A stretch of 64,000 nt of DNA from Echinarachnius parma (Eukaryota; Echinodermata; Echinoidea; Clypeasteroida; Echinarachniidae), in the NCBI GenBank assembly GCA_037951105.1, contig JBAMJV010005536.1, positions 58,018-122,017 on the forward strand. Direction: 5' to 3'. The translations under genes and the position numbers were made by a program. The notes beneath the pieces were generated by a model. That model ran no database searches. It saw nothing but the letters and a program-made list of their open reading frames with translations, and had not been told where the DNA came from. This document shows positions 55,301-62,465 of this stretch, one piece after another; within the stretch, counting starts at the first letter, position 1, and every line of letters starts with the position of its first letter.

Positions 55301-56423
55301 ATAGATGGATATGTACTATTTTGGGGGTGGTTCCGCTTACAGAGGAATGCATGCACAAACAAGTATCAAGTCTAAAATTATGTTTTCAACCATAGCAATG
55401 TGTTCTTGTTCTTAAATTTCATTTATAATTAGGTTTATGGTAAAATGAACTGCAAAATCACCAGCGAACATTAATTTCTTGTTAGTTTTACCTGTACTTT
55501 AAATTTCCGTTAGATCACGGTTGTGCAGTTGAGATCATATTCTAAAGTAAATACATCAAAGTCCAAAGACATTTTCTACATTGACTTCTACTTCGAATAT
55601 CCCTGGGATTATTTTCATGTTTAAAAATTGTATTCCCAAAGCATAACATTATTTTATAAAGAGGTTCACGTCTACCCTTACTATTGATTCATTCCATAGA
55701 ACGATTGATTCTGATCCCGAGCGTATCGAGGAGATGCTAAAGTACCGGAAGGAGAGGAACGCGGCCAGAGCCCGGCGCGAGGAGAGTGCGTCATCCAAGG
55801 ATGGGAGTATGGCGTCCTCAGCAAGTGGAATTATCGTGCCGATCATGTTTGCCAGGCCGACGCCTCTGGAAGCCAAGCTCCCACGGGAATTTGTCGTGAT
55901 CGAAAATGTCGAGACGAGCAGCGGGAGCGAGTTCTATAACACGGACTCGGACTCGGACTCGCTGAACTTCCATCCGCGACTAAGCCAGGGTGGGGCGAGG
56001 TTCCCGCAGTTCGACCAGATGCATGGCAGCATCCCAGATGTCGTCGGGCCTGCTGCCGACTATGAAATGGACATCATGAGCCGAGGTAAAGGCACTGCCG
56101 CAAGCGGTGGCGGCAATGGGGACGACGGTGATTCGCGCTCGATCACCAGCGGCAGCACCCGGATGCGACGCTCAGTCAGCTTCAGTGACATGCAGCAGGT
56201 GATCTCGGACGACAACCGCATCGGCTTCGAGAACTTTAGCTTCGGCAATGACGCCGGGCCTGGGAACAGTAACTTCCAGGTACGGTGGGACTTCAAGGTC
56301 GGCCGCCAAGATTCGGCCGATGACAGCGAGTTAGGCGCAGCCACTCCCGACCCCGGCGGTGGCAGGAAGAAGGTCGAAGATGAGGGAGGTGGCGATACTA
56401 GCGGGGGCGAATCAGCCGCATGA
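32515..56423 (+). CDS. Reeler-mucin-SEA-EGF transmembrane protein, 10 exons, 1,504 residues
   Basis: Exons: 32515-32773, 42800-43052, 47396-49977, 50304-50419, 52055-52116, 52970-53124, 53436-53607, 54176-54249, 54661-54778, 55700-56423. All borders are GT/AG and the 4,515 nt stay in one frame. Order: signal peptide (1 to about 36), Reeler domain (about 37-185), Thr/Ser/Pro mucin region (about 190-1030), SEA domain (about 1035-1142, with GSVIPEV at 1093-1099), Cys cluster plus EGF (about 1143-1210), transmembrane helix (about 1227-1254) with a KRSRRKK stop-transfer, and a 250-residue tail. Likely a heavily O-glycosylated surface mucin; SEA domains commonly self-cleave at G-S and hold subunits together. 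Reeler domains are extracellular and occur in reelin, spondin, ferric-chelate reductases and insect immune proteins. I know no named orthologue with this whole order. The exact start and possible alternative exons are untested. Confidence 0.9.
33292..33640. repeat. (TTC)n(TCC)n tract, about 350 bp
   Basis: About 50 pure TTC units (33292-33443) change abruptly to TCC units (to 33638) with one CTCCCTCTCC interruption near 33546. It is an uninterrupted polypyrimidine strand on the coding strand of intron 1, so triplex/H-DNA is expected. Translating it gives only Phe/Ser/Pro homopolymers. Confidence 0.95.
35222..35695. mobile_element. Element with ATGCGTAGGA ends and internal 30-bp repeats
   Basis: The left ATGCGTAGGAGGTGGGG and right GATCCTACGCCCAT are inverted. 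Inside, a motif like CATGTCATATTCGGGCAAAT recurs about nine times with drift between 35285 and 35520. A G run follows the left end, as in other elements here. Class unknown. Confidence 0.6.
35876..36270. repeat. Tandem duplication, about 244-bp period
   Basis: The words AAACGCAGTATATATAAATT, GTGTGTAAATACAAACTATA and AATCGTAATCAGTGAATTCT occur in the same order at about 35911-36045 and 36155-36255. Copy 2 is shorter by a few internal deletions. No gene. Confidence 0.85.
37064..37462. mobile_element. MITE family G, copy 2 (undisrupted)
   Basis: TTAA at both borders. Ends AAGGATCTAGTAACTTTG and GTTACCAAGTCCCTT. The interior has GTGCAAAAAGTGATGAGTGA and GTTCCAAGTAAGTTTTGAGG, both shared with the copy at 60792. 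An end fragment in the opposite orientation lies at about 36930-36973, and a short flank (TAACTAACATAGTTTC) is repeated on both sides (36980 and 37465). This is the empty-site reference for the nested copy at 60792. Confidence 0.8.
37627..37882. mobile_element. Imperfect foldback element J, copy 1
   Basis: AGTGCTAAATCCACTTTCC at the left pairs with GTGGATTTAGCGCC at the right, with outer AGCTTAG..CTAAGC. Related to 45357-45593. No coding sequence. Confidence 0.6.
38560..39910. repeat. Degenerate AT-rich tandem array, about 8 units of 135-200 bp
   Basis: Each unit carries in order AATGGTT(T/C)GAAACAATTTCAAA, GAATGAATATTT.AAAG, TTTAATGGCTAT, (G/C)TCTTTAATATGTAATAC, ACCAAACAACGTTGAGTTGTTC and CACCTACATACATTAAAT. 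Anchors of the first word are at about 38811, 38945, 39109, 39308, 39453, 39637 and 39810; a weaker unit is near 38670. Identity between units looks low, so the array is old. Confidence 0.75.
39940..40012. other. Isolated GC-rich palindromic patch
   Basis: CGACGGGTGTGTCGGG and CCCGATGGGTCG lie about 45 bp apart in otherwise AT-rich DNA, with GGTTCAACGTGTGCCC between. It sits exactly at the right edge of the degenerate array. It might be an old tRNA-like or transposon end; I cannot assign it. Confidence 0.35.
40066..40390. repeat. Tandem duplication, 162-bp period
   Basis: GGTTCAAATTCTG, TTAAGAGTTT, CACAAGCACATGTGTG and AGATTGTTATA recur in order, starting at 40066 and 40227. The copies have diverged but are collinear. 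Confidence 0.75.
41358..41663. mobile_element. Foldback MITE with GTTTCACAAAG ends
   Basis: The left GTTTCACAAAGATTCTAAGT and right TTAGAACTGTTTTGTGAAAC are inverted. Inner GTTGGACCTAACTATTATGG pairs with TAATGGTTAGGTCCAAC. No TTAA border was found. No gene. Confidence 0.75.
41909..42208. repeat. 50-bp minisatellite, six units
   Basis: Six head-to-tail 50-bp units start at 41909, 41959, 42009, 42059, 42109 and 42159. The unit runs CATTCGCT(C/G)TATTAGATG, then CATCATGCATCATGGAGTGT and GTCTTTCCTCTG. Only two sites vary: C or G at position 9 (order C,G,G,C,G,C), and one A-to-C-type change in unit 1 (GCACC for GCATC). Near identity means recent expansion. Confidence 0.97.
42436..42512 (+). pseudogene. 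Decayed copy 1 of Reeler exon 2 (5' half)
   Basis: AGGACTACTTCAAGGGGTTT, CTGATCCAAGCTCGTCATCT and GGGGGCAGCGAGGCGATCGG match 42826-42886 almost base for base. The match breaks at GGGCAATCGTACAAGATG. It lacks the exon's first codons and any donor, so it cannot encode a Reeler fold. Confidence 0.88.
42598..42712 (+). pseudogene. Decayed copy 2 of Reeler exon 2 (5' half, acceptor kept)
   Basis: Preceded by a plausible acceptor TCTATGCAG, then an open frame VTINSNQTTQDYFKWFLIQA and RHLHYLGGSDAMGQ. A 9-base insertion (His-Tyr-Leu-like) and Gly-to-Trp lie in the core. The homology stops at the same point as copy 1, then runs to a stop without a donor. Probably non-functional. Confidence 0.85.
42800..43052 (+). 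CDS. Reeler-mucin exon 2: core of Reeler domain
   Basis: Acceptor TGTTTGCAG, donor GTGAGT. It encodes VAIHGNQTTQDYFKGFLIQA, RHLGGSEAIGRF, ALECFGNRRSAITHTSNENK and WYSGSNSDLSDLVFV. FKGFLIQAR, the Cys before the SAITH segment and the W-Y/DLVFV stretch are standard Reeler features. Two decayed copies of its first half lie directly upstream (42436 and 42598). Confidence 0.92.
43145..43383. repeat. (CTA)n/(CAA)n microsatellite
   Basis: Long pure CTA runs at about 43196-43258 and 43299-43383 are separated by CAACAA-rich patches and preceded by alternating CAACTA. Located 90 bp after the donor of Reeler exon 2. Confidence 0.95.
44008..44365. repeat. Tandem duplication, 179-bp period, high identity
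   Basis: 44008-44186 is repeated at 44187-44365: AAAGTATAATACGTTAATGT, GTTCGAGGGATGAATGTGTT and GATGACAGTGAGTTAAACGA occur in both. Differences are a handful of substitutions and short indels in T runs, so it is recent. Confidence 0.95.
45357..45593. mobile_element. Foldback element J, copy 2
   Basis: AATGCGCTAAATCCATTAA at the left pairs with AAAGTGGACTTGGCGTCTTT at the right, followed by AATTAATCTCT. Resembles 37627-37882. Diverged. Confidence 0.5.
47396..49977 (+). CDS. Reeler-mucin exon 3: Reeler end plus entire mucin domain
   Basis: A single 2,582-bp exon. It opens with VATIVQSKDVFWVNVTSDVL, which completes the Reeler fold (FWVNVTSDVL is typical). About 840 residues follow, dominated by Thr, Ser, Pro and Ala with almost no Cys or aromatics: a classic PTS domain for O-glycans. 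N-glycosylation sequons (NVT, NAT, NFT, NTT) are frequent in the middle, so mixed N/O glycosylation is likely. Tandem subrepeats occur at both ends. Donor GCAG|GTATAA. Confidence 0.93.
47620..47850 (+). repeat. Mucin tandem repeat 1, three units of about 75-78 bp
   Basis: Three near-identical in-frame copies encoding TTVAAATPAATTKPAT(N/K)APSTT, with the nucleotide word CCGGCCGCGACGACTAAGCC identical in each. Copy 2 has an extra GCA (one more Ala). High identity points to recent slippage or unequal exchange, so copy number is likely polymorphic. Confidence 0.92.
49558..49790 (+). repeat. Mucin tandem repeat 2, three to four units
   Basis: In-frame units of about 60-70 bp encode EATVATTRATTSVPTVATTT-type segments, with shared words CTACGCGAGAGGCAACAGTT and CGCGCCACGACTAGCGTACC. 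Thr/Ala/Val-rich with regularly spaced Arg, so more basic than repeat 1. Confidence 0.88.
49978..50303. other. Reeler-mucin intron 3
   Basis: 326 bp between the mucin exon and the first SEA exon. AT-rich; no repeat or site recognised beyond the splice borders. Confidence 0.8.
50304..50419 (+). CDS. Reeler-mucin exon 4: first part of SEA domain
   Basis: Encodes EADNEVIVRFRITNLNFTDD, then SPAFIDLAREVESI. The pattern of a beta strand (VIVRFRITNLNFTDDL) followed by a helix ending LAREVESI is the standard SEA start. Acceptor TTTCACAG, donor GTAAGT, ending in phase 0. Confidence 0.9.
50466..50972. mobile_element. MITE family K (TTAA target, GAACGTTTGCG repeats)
   Basis: TTAA at 50466-50469 and 50969-50972. 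Inverted ends AAGGGGTATCCCACTGAACG and CTCAGTGGGATAGCCCCTT. The subterminal word GAACGTTTGCGAA and its complement recur about ten times, and TTTGGATTCGCCAA / TTGGCGAATCCAAA form an inner inverted pair. No gene. Confidence 0.9.
51030..51858. repeat. Two opposed partial copies of MITE family G
   Basis: The plus-oriented part (about 51030-51340) has ATGTCCACTGAGTGATGTGT and AAAGCCAAAACCTGTTCCAT. The minus-oriented part (about 51560-51858) ends CACTTTTTGCACTTGTCAAC, then AGATCCCTTTAAC. Together they form a long inverted repeat inside intron 4. The left copy lacks its start. Confidence 0.7.
52055..52116 (+). CDS. Reeler-mucin exon 5: SEA middle
   Basis: 62 bp encoding MRAVYADDDNPPSNVTVVRF plus a split Ser. 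It continues the SEA fold up to the strand before the cleavage motif. Contains one N-glycosylation sequon (NVT). Acceptor ATTATCACAG, donor GTAAGT, phase 2. Confidence 0.88.
52117..52969. other. Reeler-mucin intron 5
   Basis: 853 bp. A repeated TTGCTCG word (52551-52567) and a GTTAACATGGTTACGGTAGC region are present. Otherwise AT-rich; no transposon or RNA gene recognised. Confidence 0.7.
52970..53124 (+). CDS. Reeler-mucin exon 6: SEA cleavage motif and end
   Basis: Encodes SRGSVIPEVKLTFPSSLNDT, then VVQILYNDAEDGQIGDYSVD. The F-S-R-G-S-V-I segment corresponds to the FRxGSVVV autoproteolysis site of mucin SEA domains. The catalytic Ser (1094) is kept, but Pro replaces the usual residue two positions after the first Val. 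Cleavage is therefore possible, not certain. Confidence 0.9.
53125..53435. other. Reeler-mucin intron 6
   Basis: 311 bp between SEA exon 6 and EGF exon 7. AT-rich, nothing else recognised. Confidence 0.8.
53436..53607 (+). CDS. Reeler-mucin exon 7: Cys cluster and first part of EGF module
   Basis: Encodes VDDCVLNPCPTGRNCLADSC and SYLCGSNQDYCRNGGTC. The first five cysteines form a compact Cys-rich segment; the later CRNGGTC is the EGF signature. The EGF module is completed by the next exon. Acceptor GATTGTCAG, donor GTAAGA, phase 2. Confidence 0.9.
53660..53985. mobile_element. MITE family C, 5'-truncated copy
   Basis: Matches the right half of family C: AACATCACATGCAC, GAGAGTGCCCTCTAGAGTTT, TTCGAGCATTGTGGAGTTAT, GGTTTTGGTTACTAAAATTC. 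The left terminus is missing and the right terminus is damaged (CTGTATTACCCTTTTT). Lies in intron 7. Confidence 0.8.
54176..54249 (+). CDS. Reeler-mucin exon 8: end of EGF module and stalk
   Basis: 74 bp encoding TCAENYEGSRCTVKVEVPDG. With NCT of exon 7 this gives C-x-C-x8-C, the EGF C-terminal pattern (CxCxxxYxGxxC). A short acidic stalk, EVPDGESNGN, follows. Acceptor TTGAAAACAG, donor GTAAGT. Confidence 0.9.
54250..54660. other. Reeler-mucin intron 8 with two simple repeats
   Basis: A (GAT)n run at about 54318-54360 and a GGTT/GGCT tetranucleotide tract at about 54465-54560. The strand-wise G richness of the second is unusual next to the acceptor of the transmembrane exon. No other feature. 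Confidence 0.85.
54661..54778 (+). CDS. Reeler-mucin exon 9: transmembrane helix
   Basis: Encodes about 28 hydrophobic residues (LLIIILASVCGVLVVVVF, TLIVVVVLWC) followed by KRSRRKKDKR. A strong single-pass type I anchor with a basic cytoplasmic stop-transfer. Acceptor TTGTTCTAG, donor GTAAGG, phase 2. Confidence 0.93.
54779..55699. other. Reeler-mucin intron 9
   Basis: 921 bp, AT-rich. I see no transposon ends, exon or RNA gene in it. Confidence 0.7.
55700..56423 (+). CDS. Reeler-mucin exon 10: cytoplasmic tail and stop
   Basis: 241 codons plus TGA at 56421-56423. The tail is Ser/Asp/Gly-rich. It starts with a charged helix (ERIEEMLKYRKERNAARARR). It also has an acidic Ser run (DSDSDS) suited to CK2, a basophilic kinase/14-3-3-like RMRRSVSFSDM, and tyrosines in EFYNTD and DYEMDIM. 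No known domain was recognised. GC content is clearly above the flanking introns, as expected for coding sequence. Confidence 0.9.
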
Positions 56424-57067
56424 CGGTACGCGCTGCCATCACCAAGCTCTCTTATCTTCTACGAGGAATCCCCTTTGCCTCGCTTGCCAGCAAACCTGGC
56501 CGATACATACTTCTAGAAGACCCCTGCTGCACAAACAAGTTACTCTTGATCAGATCACGTATAAGTCGCCTGGTGACCAATGGTTGTCAAGTACCTGTAA
56601 ACTTATGCTTGATTTGATCAGTTGTAAGAGTTGTGCAACAGACCTTTAGTATGTGTGTTTTTCCATTCGGCAAATTGTTTCGTGTTTCTAGATATTCACT
56701 CTTCACTCACTTCTAATACTAACCCAGCACTGTTCTGTTTGCATGCTTGTCTTATTGTAACTTCTTTTTAAAAAATCTGTTTCACCACACTAACAATTAC
56801 ACCAAAATTATTAACTTCTTTTTAGTTTTATTCATTTTACTTACGACGTGTTTTACCAAATACTCTATAATTGTATTATTAATATTTTATTACTATTTTT
56901 GTCATTTAACTTTTCAGTTAGGTTTATGTATAAATATGTGTTAATATAATTATATTATTACCATTTTATTACTATTTTTCTTTTAATTCATATTTAAGTT
57001 TTATGTAGTAAATATAATTTGCTTTAATTATTAACATTCATAATAATGAAGAACAAAATTTAGCTTT

Positions 57068-57073
57068 AATAAA
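57068..57073 (+). terminator. Candidate polyadenylation signal AATAAA
   Basis: First canonical AATAAA after the mucin stop codon, about 645 bp downstream. Two more follow at 57140 and 57156. Any of them could end the mRNA. Position only, no cleavage evidence. Confidence 0.45.
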
Positions 57074-58428
57074 GAAAAGTATTTTTAATAAGTTTTCAAT
57101 AACGATAATACTAATCATAATAATAATAATAATGCGAGTAATAAAGCAAGTAGACAATAAAATAAAGTATTTTTAAAAGTTCACTTAATAATCAGGATTG
57201 AAATAATGTTGAACCTTATTTGTTACAATTATTAAAAAGACACAAAGGCCAAAAGTCAAAAATTCCACCACAAGCAAGCAAACAACAGTGAATTCCAAAA
57301 CAAAAAAATTACAGCAATGTCAGGCAAGCGAAAAACTGAAGACCCTTTTCGCTGATGCCACGCAAACAAACCGTTACACAGCCAGACTAAGGGGATAAGA
57401 GCGTGATGATGGCGGCACAGCCAAATTCACTATCTTCACCAGAATACAGTATTATTACATTGATAAGTGTGTATACATATGATATGTGTGTGTTTGCTGA
57501 TTGGCCCAAACTTCTACACTTGTCTTGCTTAAAATGTTCTACAAGATCAGTTTGTATTTGAATTTTTTTACCGTCAACCAAGTGAAGCCAATAAGCCTCT
57601 TTTTCAAACATATTTTAAAAACCAATATTCAGAAACAAACTTGAGGTTATGCTTTTTGTTGAATAACTGACAGTACCAAACATATCTTTTTTCAATAATC
57701 AAATGTTATAGATTTGTATTTTTGTTTATCACCCAAAACTTTTTTTTGGTTTTTGTCTTGAGTTCGTTTCTGCGGAAAACAGCTACTTACTTTGTTCTAT
57801 ATACTGCATAAGTCGCTAATTCAATTTCATCGATTCGTCATCGTCAAAATCAAAATTCATTTTATTCTGGATGGTAATATTTCATGCCTACATTTTTTTC
57901 CCCAAATACATATGGCTTCACATTATAGCAAGGCAAGTGCCGAAGACGGCTGAAAAAGGGTACAATCAGCGAACATAAATATGTTTTCATTTATTTTCAA
58001 ACCAAATATTCCGTCCACAGTAATAATTTCATTTTCACATTGGTGCTATAATACAGTAGAGAACATTTTAATCGGAATACAGCTTATGAAGAGTTGCTGC
58101 AAACGCTTGCAATGTAATGTTCGTATACGTACCCAGATACTATTCAGTCTTGTTTATGCATGTTATTTGACCAATTAAGTTATCGGATTAATTCGCATAT
58201 TAAACCGTATGATGGTTTATAGTAATGTTATAATTTAAATAAAAAAATAAACATACATGTACATTTTAATTATAATACCATGAATACCCAGACATTACAT
58301 TCATCCGCACATCTGCTTAAATTTCAAAAGTGAATAAAGATTGATCGCAAAGACGCACAATCATAACACAGTGTGGGAGTGTCGTGGTATATTATACAGT
58401 TGTGAACTGGTGGTGGAGGGAAGAGCAC

Positions 58429-58551
58429 GGAATGTTCCACTCCTGAGGGATTTTAAATGCTATTGAGGGAAGAGTAAATAAGTCCCGAGACGTAGTCGAG
58501 GGATTTATTTTCTTCACGAAATAGCATTTTAAATCCCGAGGGGAACATTCC
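58429..58551. repeat. Long imperfect palindrome
   Basis: GGAATGTTCCACTCCTGAGG then ATTTTAAATGCTATT pair with AATAGCATTTTAAAT then CCCGAGGGGAACATTCC. A stem of about 36 bp with a 50-bp loop. Likely a small foldback element. Confidence 0.75.
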
Positions 58552-58654
58552 ATGATTTTCCCGACAGCAAAGTTAACAATTGTTTTATCATCTGATTGGC
58601 CGGTTAACAGTGCCATGTAACATCCAAAAATGTTACATGGCAGCTGATGTACTG

Positions 58655-58760
58655 TATGTACTAAGTCAGGTGATAATGGTTCATGTCTGCGTCTTTCGAT
58701 ACGAAGGTCGTGGATTCAATACCCTACTCAGCACGTGCGTGTTTAAAAAATAAAAAAATT
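58655..58760 (+). mobile_element. Possible tRNA-derived SINE head
   Basis: TAATGGTTCATGTCTGCGTC, an anticodon-like stem CTTTCGATACGAAG, then GGATTCAATACCC resembling a degraded box B, followed by an A/T-rich tail. A different head from the SINE at 5880. Weak. Confidence 0.35.
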
Positions 58761-60902
58761 TTTAATAGCAAGACACTTTATCTGCATTGAACATTTGTAT
58801 TTTATACTTGCATTGTACGTTTCCGCGTCGGAATAGAAATTATAGATAGATGGCCCAATATACATGTGTAAATGATTATAATAGTTAAAATTATTAATGT
58901 TGTCAATGTAATGCTGCCAATAAATGCGAGCTGAGTGAATTATGTGCATGGGGTGTTGCAATTTTTTTAGCAATATTGTTTTCTTTGAAAGGTCAGGAAA
59001 TAATTGTGTACCTCGCATTTCGTGTTCTCACCTCGGATATGAATACCCCAACGTTTGATTGAAATTAGAAAAGTAAAAGTCTTGGATCTGTAAGCTTTGT
59101 TTTCAAATAATTATTACAAACAAAAAAACATTTCACAATAGTGTCGCATCGTATACATCAATTTAATTTATTCTGCATAAATATTTACGAATTTGTGCGA
59201 CAAGACTCGGATCAAATAAGCGGAAAATATGGAAAGATATATACGAAAACGTGTTCTATTTTGTATTTTTTATTAACAATGGAACCAATCATAAGGTAGT
59301 GCCAGTAACAACCGCCACACACAACTTTTGTCAACGATTATTATAAGGATTTTAGACAGTTTTGGCTAACGATATTTGTGTTCATAATTTATATATTGTT
59401 TCGCATAAAATTATGCCATGTATAATGACCCATTGATTTGCATAATTATATTCAGATACATAATGACTATTCACAAACCTTTATGTTGGTTGTAATAGCA
59501 TGCAAAGTTTAATTGTTATGAAGTTTATAGAATTAAAGCTGGTTGAATAAAAACTATTACCGTTCTTCAAACGTTTCATATACGCGTGTAGCTAATGAAT
59601 AATAATCTTTCTAAATTAGGTCGAAATAACATTTTGATAACAATATAGCCTGGATGCATTGAAGCAATTCGTTAACGATTACCTGTAACGTATTATCGTA
59701 ATAATAAAGTGTGGCATTCAACGTACGTAATTGATGTAGATTAATGTTAAAATATCATATCGCAATATTATTCAGTAACTATATCCTCCAGCACCTTCGT
59801 GACTCATGTATTGTATGTTATTCTTCTTAATCTATTCACTATACACCCTATTATGAATTAGAATTAAAACAATTACAAATATCTAATTCACATGAGCAAT
59901 TAATGTGAGATAATCAATTAACTATATATATTTGTTGGTAATTAAGTAGTTTGAATTACATGAATTATTATGCTAACTTTACGAAAAATTATCTTTATAT
60001 TATTTTTTTGTGTGTATTTGCATCACTATCTTCACTATGTCTAAAAATGAACCAGTAAATTTACTATCTCTTCTCTTTTTTTAGGTTTCCCGAAAGTTGT
60101 AATTGTAATCAATATATTTGTTTCCATAACTATAACCCTTGGAGTATCCCCACTCCCCAATTCATAGACATAACATAACTATGACAAAGCACGCTATGTT
60201 GCCGTAAATAATAGCTTAGTCTTTTGTAGGAACATATTCTACTCTTAACACTCCAAACGTGAATAATATTGCCCTTTTATACTAAGCTATAATGTTCGTA
60301 GTAAAATCATAGTCATGTTATTTATCAAAATGTACAATACAATGTAATAGTTTCATTATTGATCAATATTTCTATCTAAAACAAAAAAGTGGTATATATT
60401 GAATTACAGCGGCATATATATATATCGGGCATTCAAAAAATTGTATTGTCCATTGTATACAAACTGTTTTCCTATGATGACCATGTTTTTAAGAGAAAAA
60501 TACATTTTTAAAACGTGGAGTAATGAATTATGAATGCAGGTAACAAATTATTTATGATAATTCTATTGTAGATTATGTGCATAAAGTATACAGACTAACA
60601 TTTTAACTTTTATTATGTGATATGAATGTAAACAATATTTTACAATAAAATACGAATAAATTATTTGAAAGAAATGCAATATGCAGCAAGTTTTTCAATC
60701 ATAAAGTGACGTAAATATCGAAATGTTGAATGGTGTTATATATTGAATAATGTGAATGACTTTTAAATGGATATTATGTTCTTTAACATGTTTAAGGGAT
60801 CTACTAACTTTGTTGACATGTGCAAAAAGTGATGAATGGTTGAATATTATTGTGCATTGTTGTGATCTGATATGTCAACTAAGAAAGTGTGCAAATTTCA
60901 AG

Positions 60903-61444
60903 TTAAAGGTGCACCTGTAAAGTGTCTGATATTGGCCGAAATGACATTTGAGACTTTAATCCTATACCAAAATTATTGTAAGATATGTCTGAATGATGTA
61001 TGATAGTTTCATTGAAAAAGAACACTGCTTTCCTGGTTAAAAATTTGCGTCAGTTTTACAACTAAATACAGAATGACGTTTATGAAGTTTATGACCGTTT
61101 ATAAACGCTCTTGAGCTGAATGATTATCAATGATAGATATCTTCATACTAAAGGGGCATTTGAAAAGATCTAAAGGCCTGGTCACACAGGACACGACTAG
61201 ACCCACGAATGCAGTACGCATTATAGTACGAATCGGTAAAAAGGTAGAAATCGTACACGATTTGCCAACGATTTCTATCTTTTTACCGATTCGTACTAAT
61301 GCGTACTGCATTCGTGGGTCTAGTCCTGTCCTGTGTGACCAGGACTTAACCTTTTTTCTTTATTATTCTCTTACCATAAGCTAAACAACATGGTAGAACA
61401 AAGTAATTTTTGTGGAGTTCGACACTTTACAGGTGCACCTTTAA
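60903..61444. mobile_element. MITE family A, copy 3 (nested in G, itself interrupted)
   Basis: TTAA at 60903-60906 and 61441-61444. Ends AGGTGCACCTGTAAAGTGTC and GACACTTTACAGGTGCACCT are perfect inverted repeats, the best preserved of the family. Interrupted at 61174-61346 by MITE B. Confidence 0.93.
61174..61346. mobile_element. MITE family B, copy 1 (PIF/Harbinger-like, nested in A)
   Basis: 173-bp almost complete palindrome, ends AGGCCTGGTCACACAGGACA and TGTCCTGTGTGACCAGGACT. The 3-bp TAA on both sides is a target duplication; the empty site ATCTAACCC is seen in family A copies at 1255 and 7150. TWA duplications are typical of PIF/Harbinger. It can fold into one long hairpin. Confidence 0.92.
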
Positions 61445-62236
61445 ATAGTAATGAGCAAAAATGCAAAGTGATATTCGCCAATTCATTGCACTGACTTTGT
61501 ACATAGTTATAGCTATCAATATAGATAACTAGTTATACATCTGAACATTTCAATCATACACATCTTTATAACGAAAGAGTAATTTGGAAAACTGAAATCC
61601 GTTGCATTCTTCTAATGGTAAAACGAATGCAATGAGGTATGTGAGAACCACTAGAGTTCCAAGTAAGTTTTGAGGATTTTCACAATGCTACTATAGATCC
61701 CTTTAAATACAATGGGTCAAGTGATAAGAGAGTGAGGGCAACAGTAAAGGAGACACACAATAAGATTTATTTCAATTCGTAGTTGAATTTATTTAATCAT
61801 TGTGACAAATCCCTACAAATATACAAACGGGGTATTCAGTGAGGGTTATACAAAATATGACTGAATACACAATTATCATTTACATATATGTACGTATGAT
61901 TTAACCCGTTCCGTTCTCAACATTTAATTCGCATTATACCAATGGAGCAAATTGATGTCACAGTATAATATCTGTATTGGTATTTCATAAAAATTTACAT
62001 TTTCAACTTTGGAGCAGTCGAACATTTCGGAGGTAAATATTTTGCATTATGATCAGAAGTTTAAAATTTTCATTTTTTATTGTCGCGTATAGTTATAGAA
62101 AAATACGAACGTGACAGACATAATAATTATTCAGACGTTTTAAATAATGAAATAGTCTGTTTTGGTCTTTACATTACCATCCCCAAATCAAAACCAGACC
62201 GACACCAAATCGACGTCATCCCGAATTTGTCGGTTA

Positions 62237-62408
62237 AGGCCTGGTCACACAGGACACGACTAGACCCACGAATGCAGTACGCATTAGTACGAATCGGTAA
62301 AAAGGTAGAAATCGTACACGATTTGCCGACGATTTCTACCTTTTTTACCGATTCGTACTAATGCGTACTGCATTCGCGGGTCTAGTCGTGTCCTGTTTGA
62401 CCAGGCCT
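62237..62408. mobile_element. MITE family B, copy 2
   Basis: 172 bp, TTA duplicated at 62234-62236 and 62409-62411. Ends AGGCCTGGTCACACAGGACA and TGTCCTGTTTGACCAGGCCT. Differs from copy 1 at only a few positions, so both are young. Confidence 0.93.
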
Positions 62409-62465
62409 TTAGGTGTAATTTTGGGTTCGATCTTGTCGATGTGACTAGGGATAATTCAATATTCT

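Larger units (their letters stand above)
56424..60791. other. 3' UTR and 3' flank of the Reeler-mucin gene
   Basis: Probable 3' UTR to about 57.1 kb, then AT-rich non-coding DNA. Apart from the hairpin at 58429 and the SINE-like segment at 58655, nothing is recognised. 59.0-60.7 kb is very AT-rich and featureless to me. Confidence 0.65.
60792..61706. mobile_element. MITE family G, copy 1 (host of nested insertion)
   Basis: TTAA borders at 60792-60795 and 61703-61706. Left GGGATCTACTAACTTTGTTG; right GTTCCAAGTAAGTTTTGAGG ... AGATCCCTT. It matches 37064-37462 on both sides of 60903-61444, which is a family A insertion into an internal TTAA. Confidence 0.88.

Noticed and set aside
56359-56649. 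Alternative frame over the mucin stop codon
   Set aside because: Overlaps the cytoplasmic tail in another frame, with no acceptor or conserved content.
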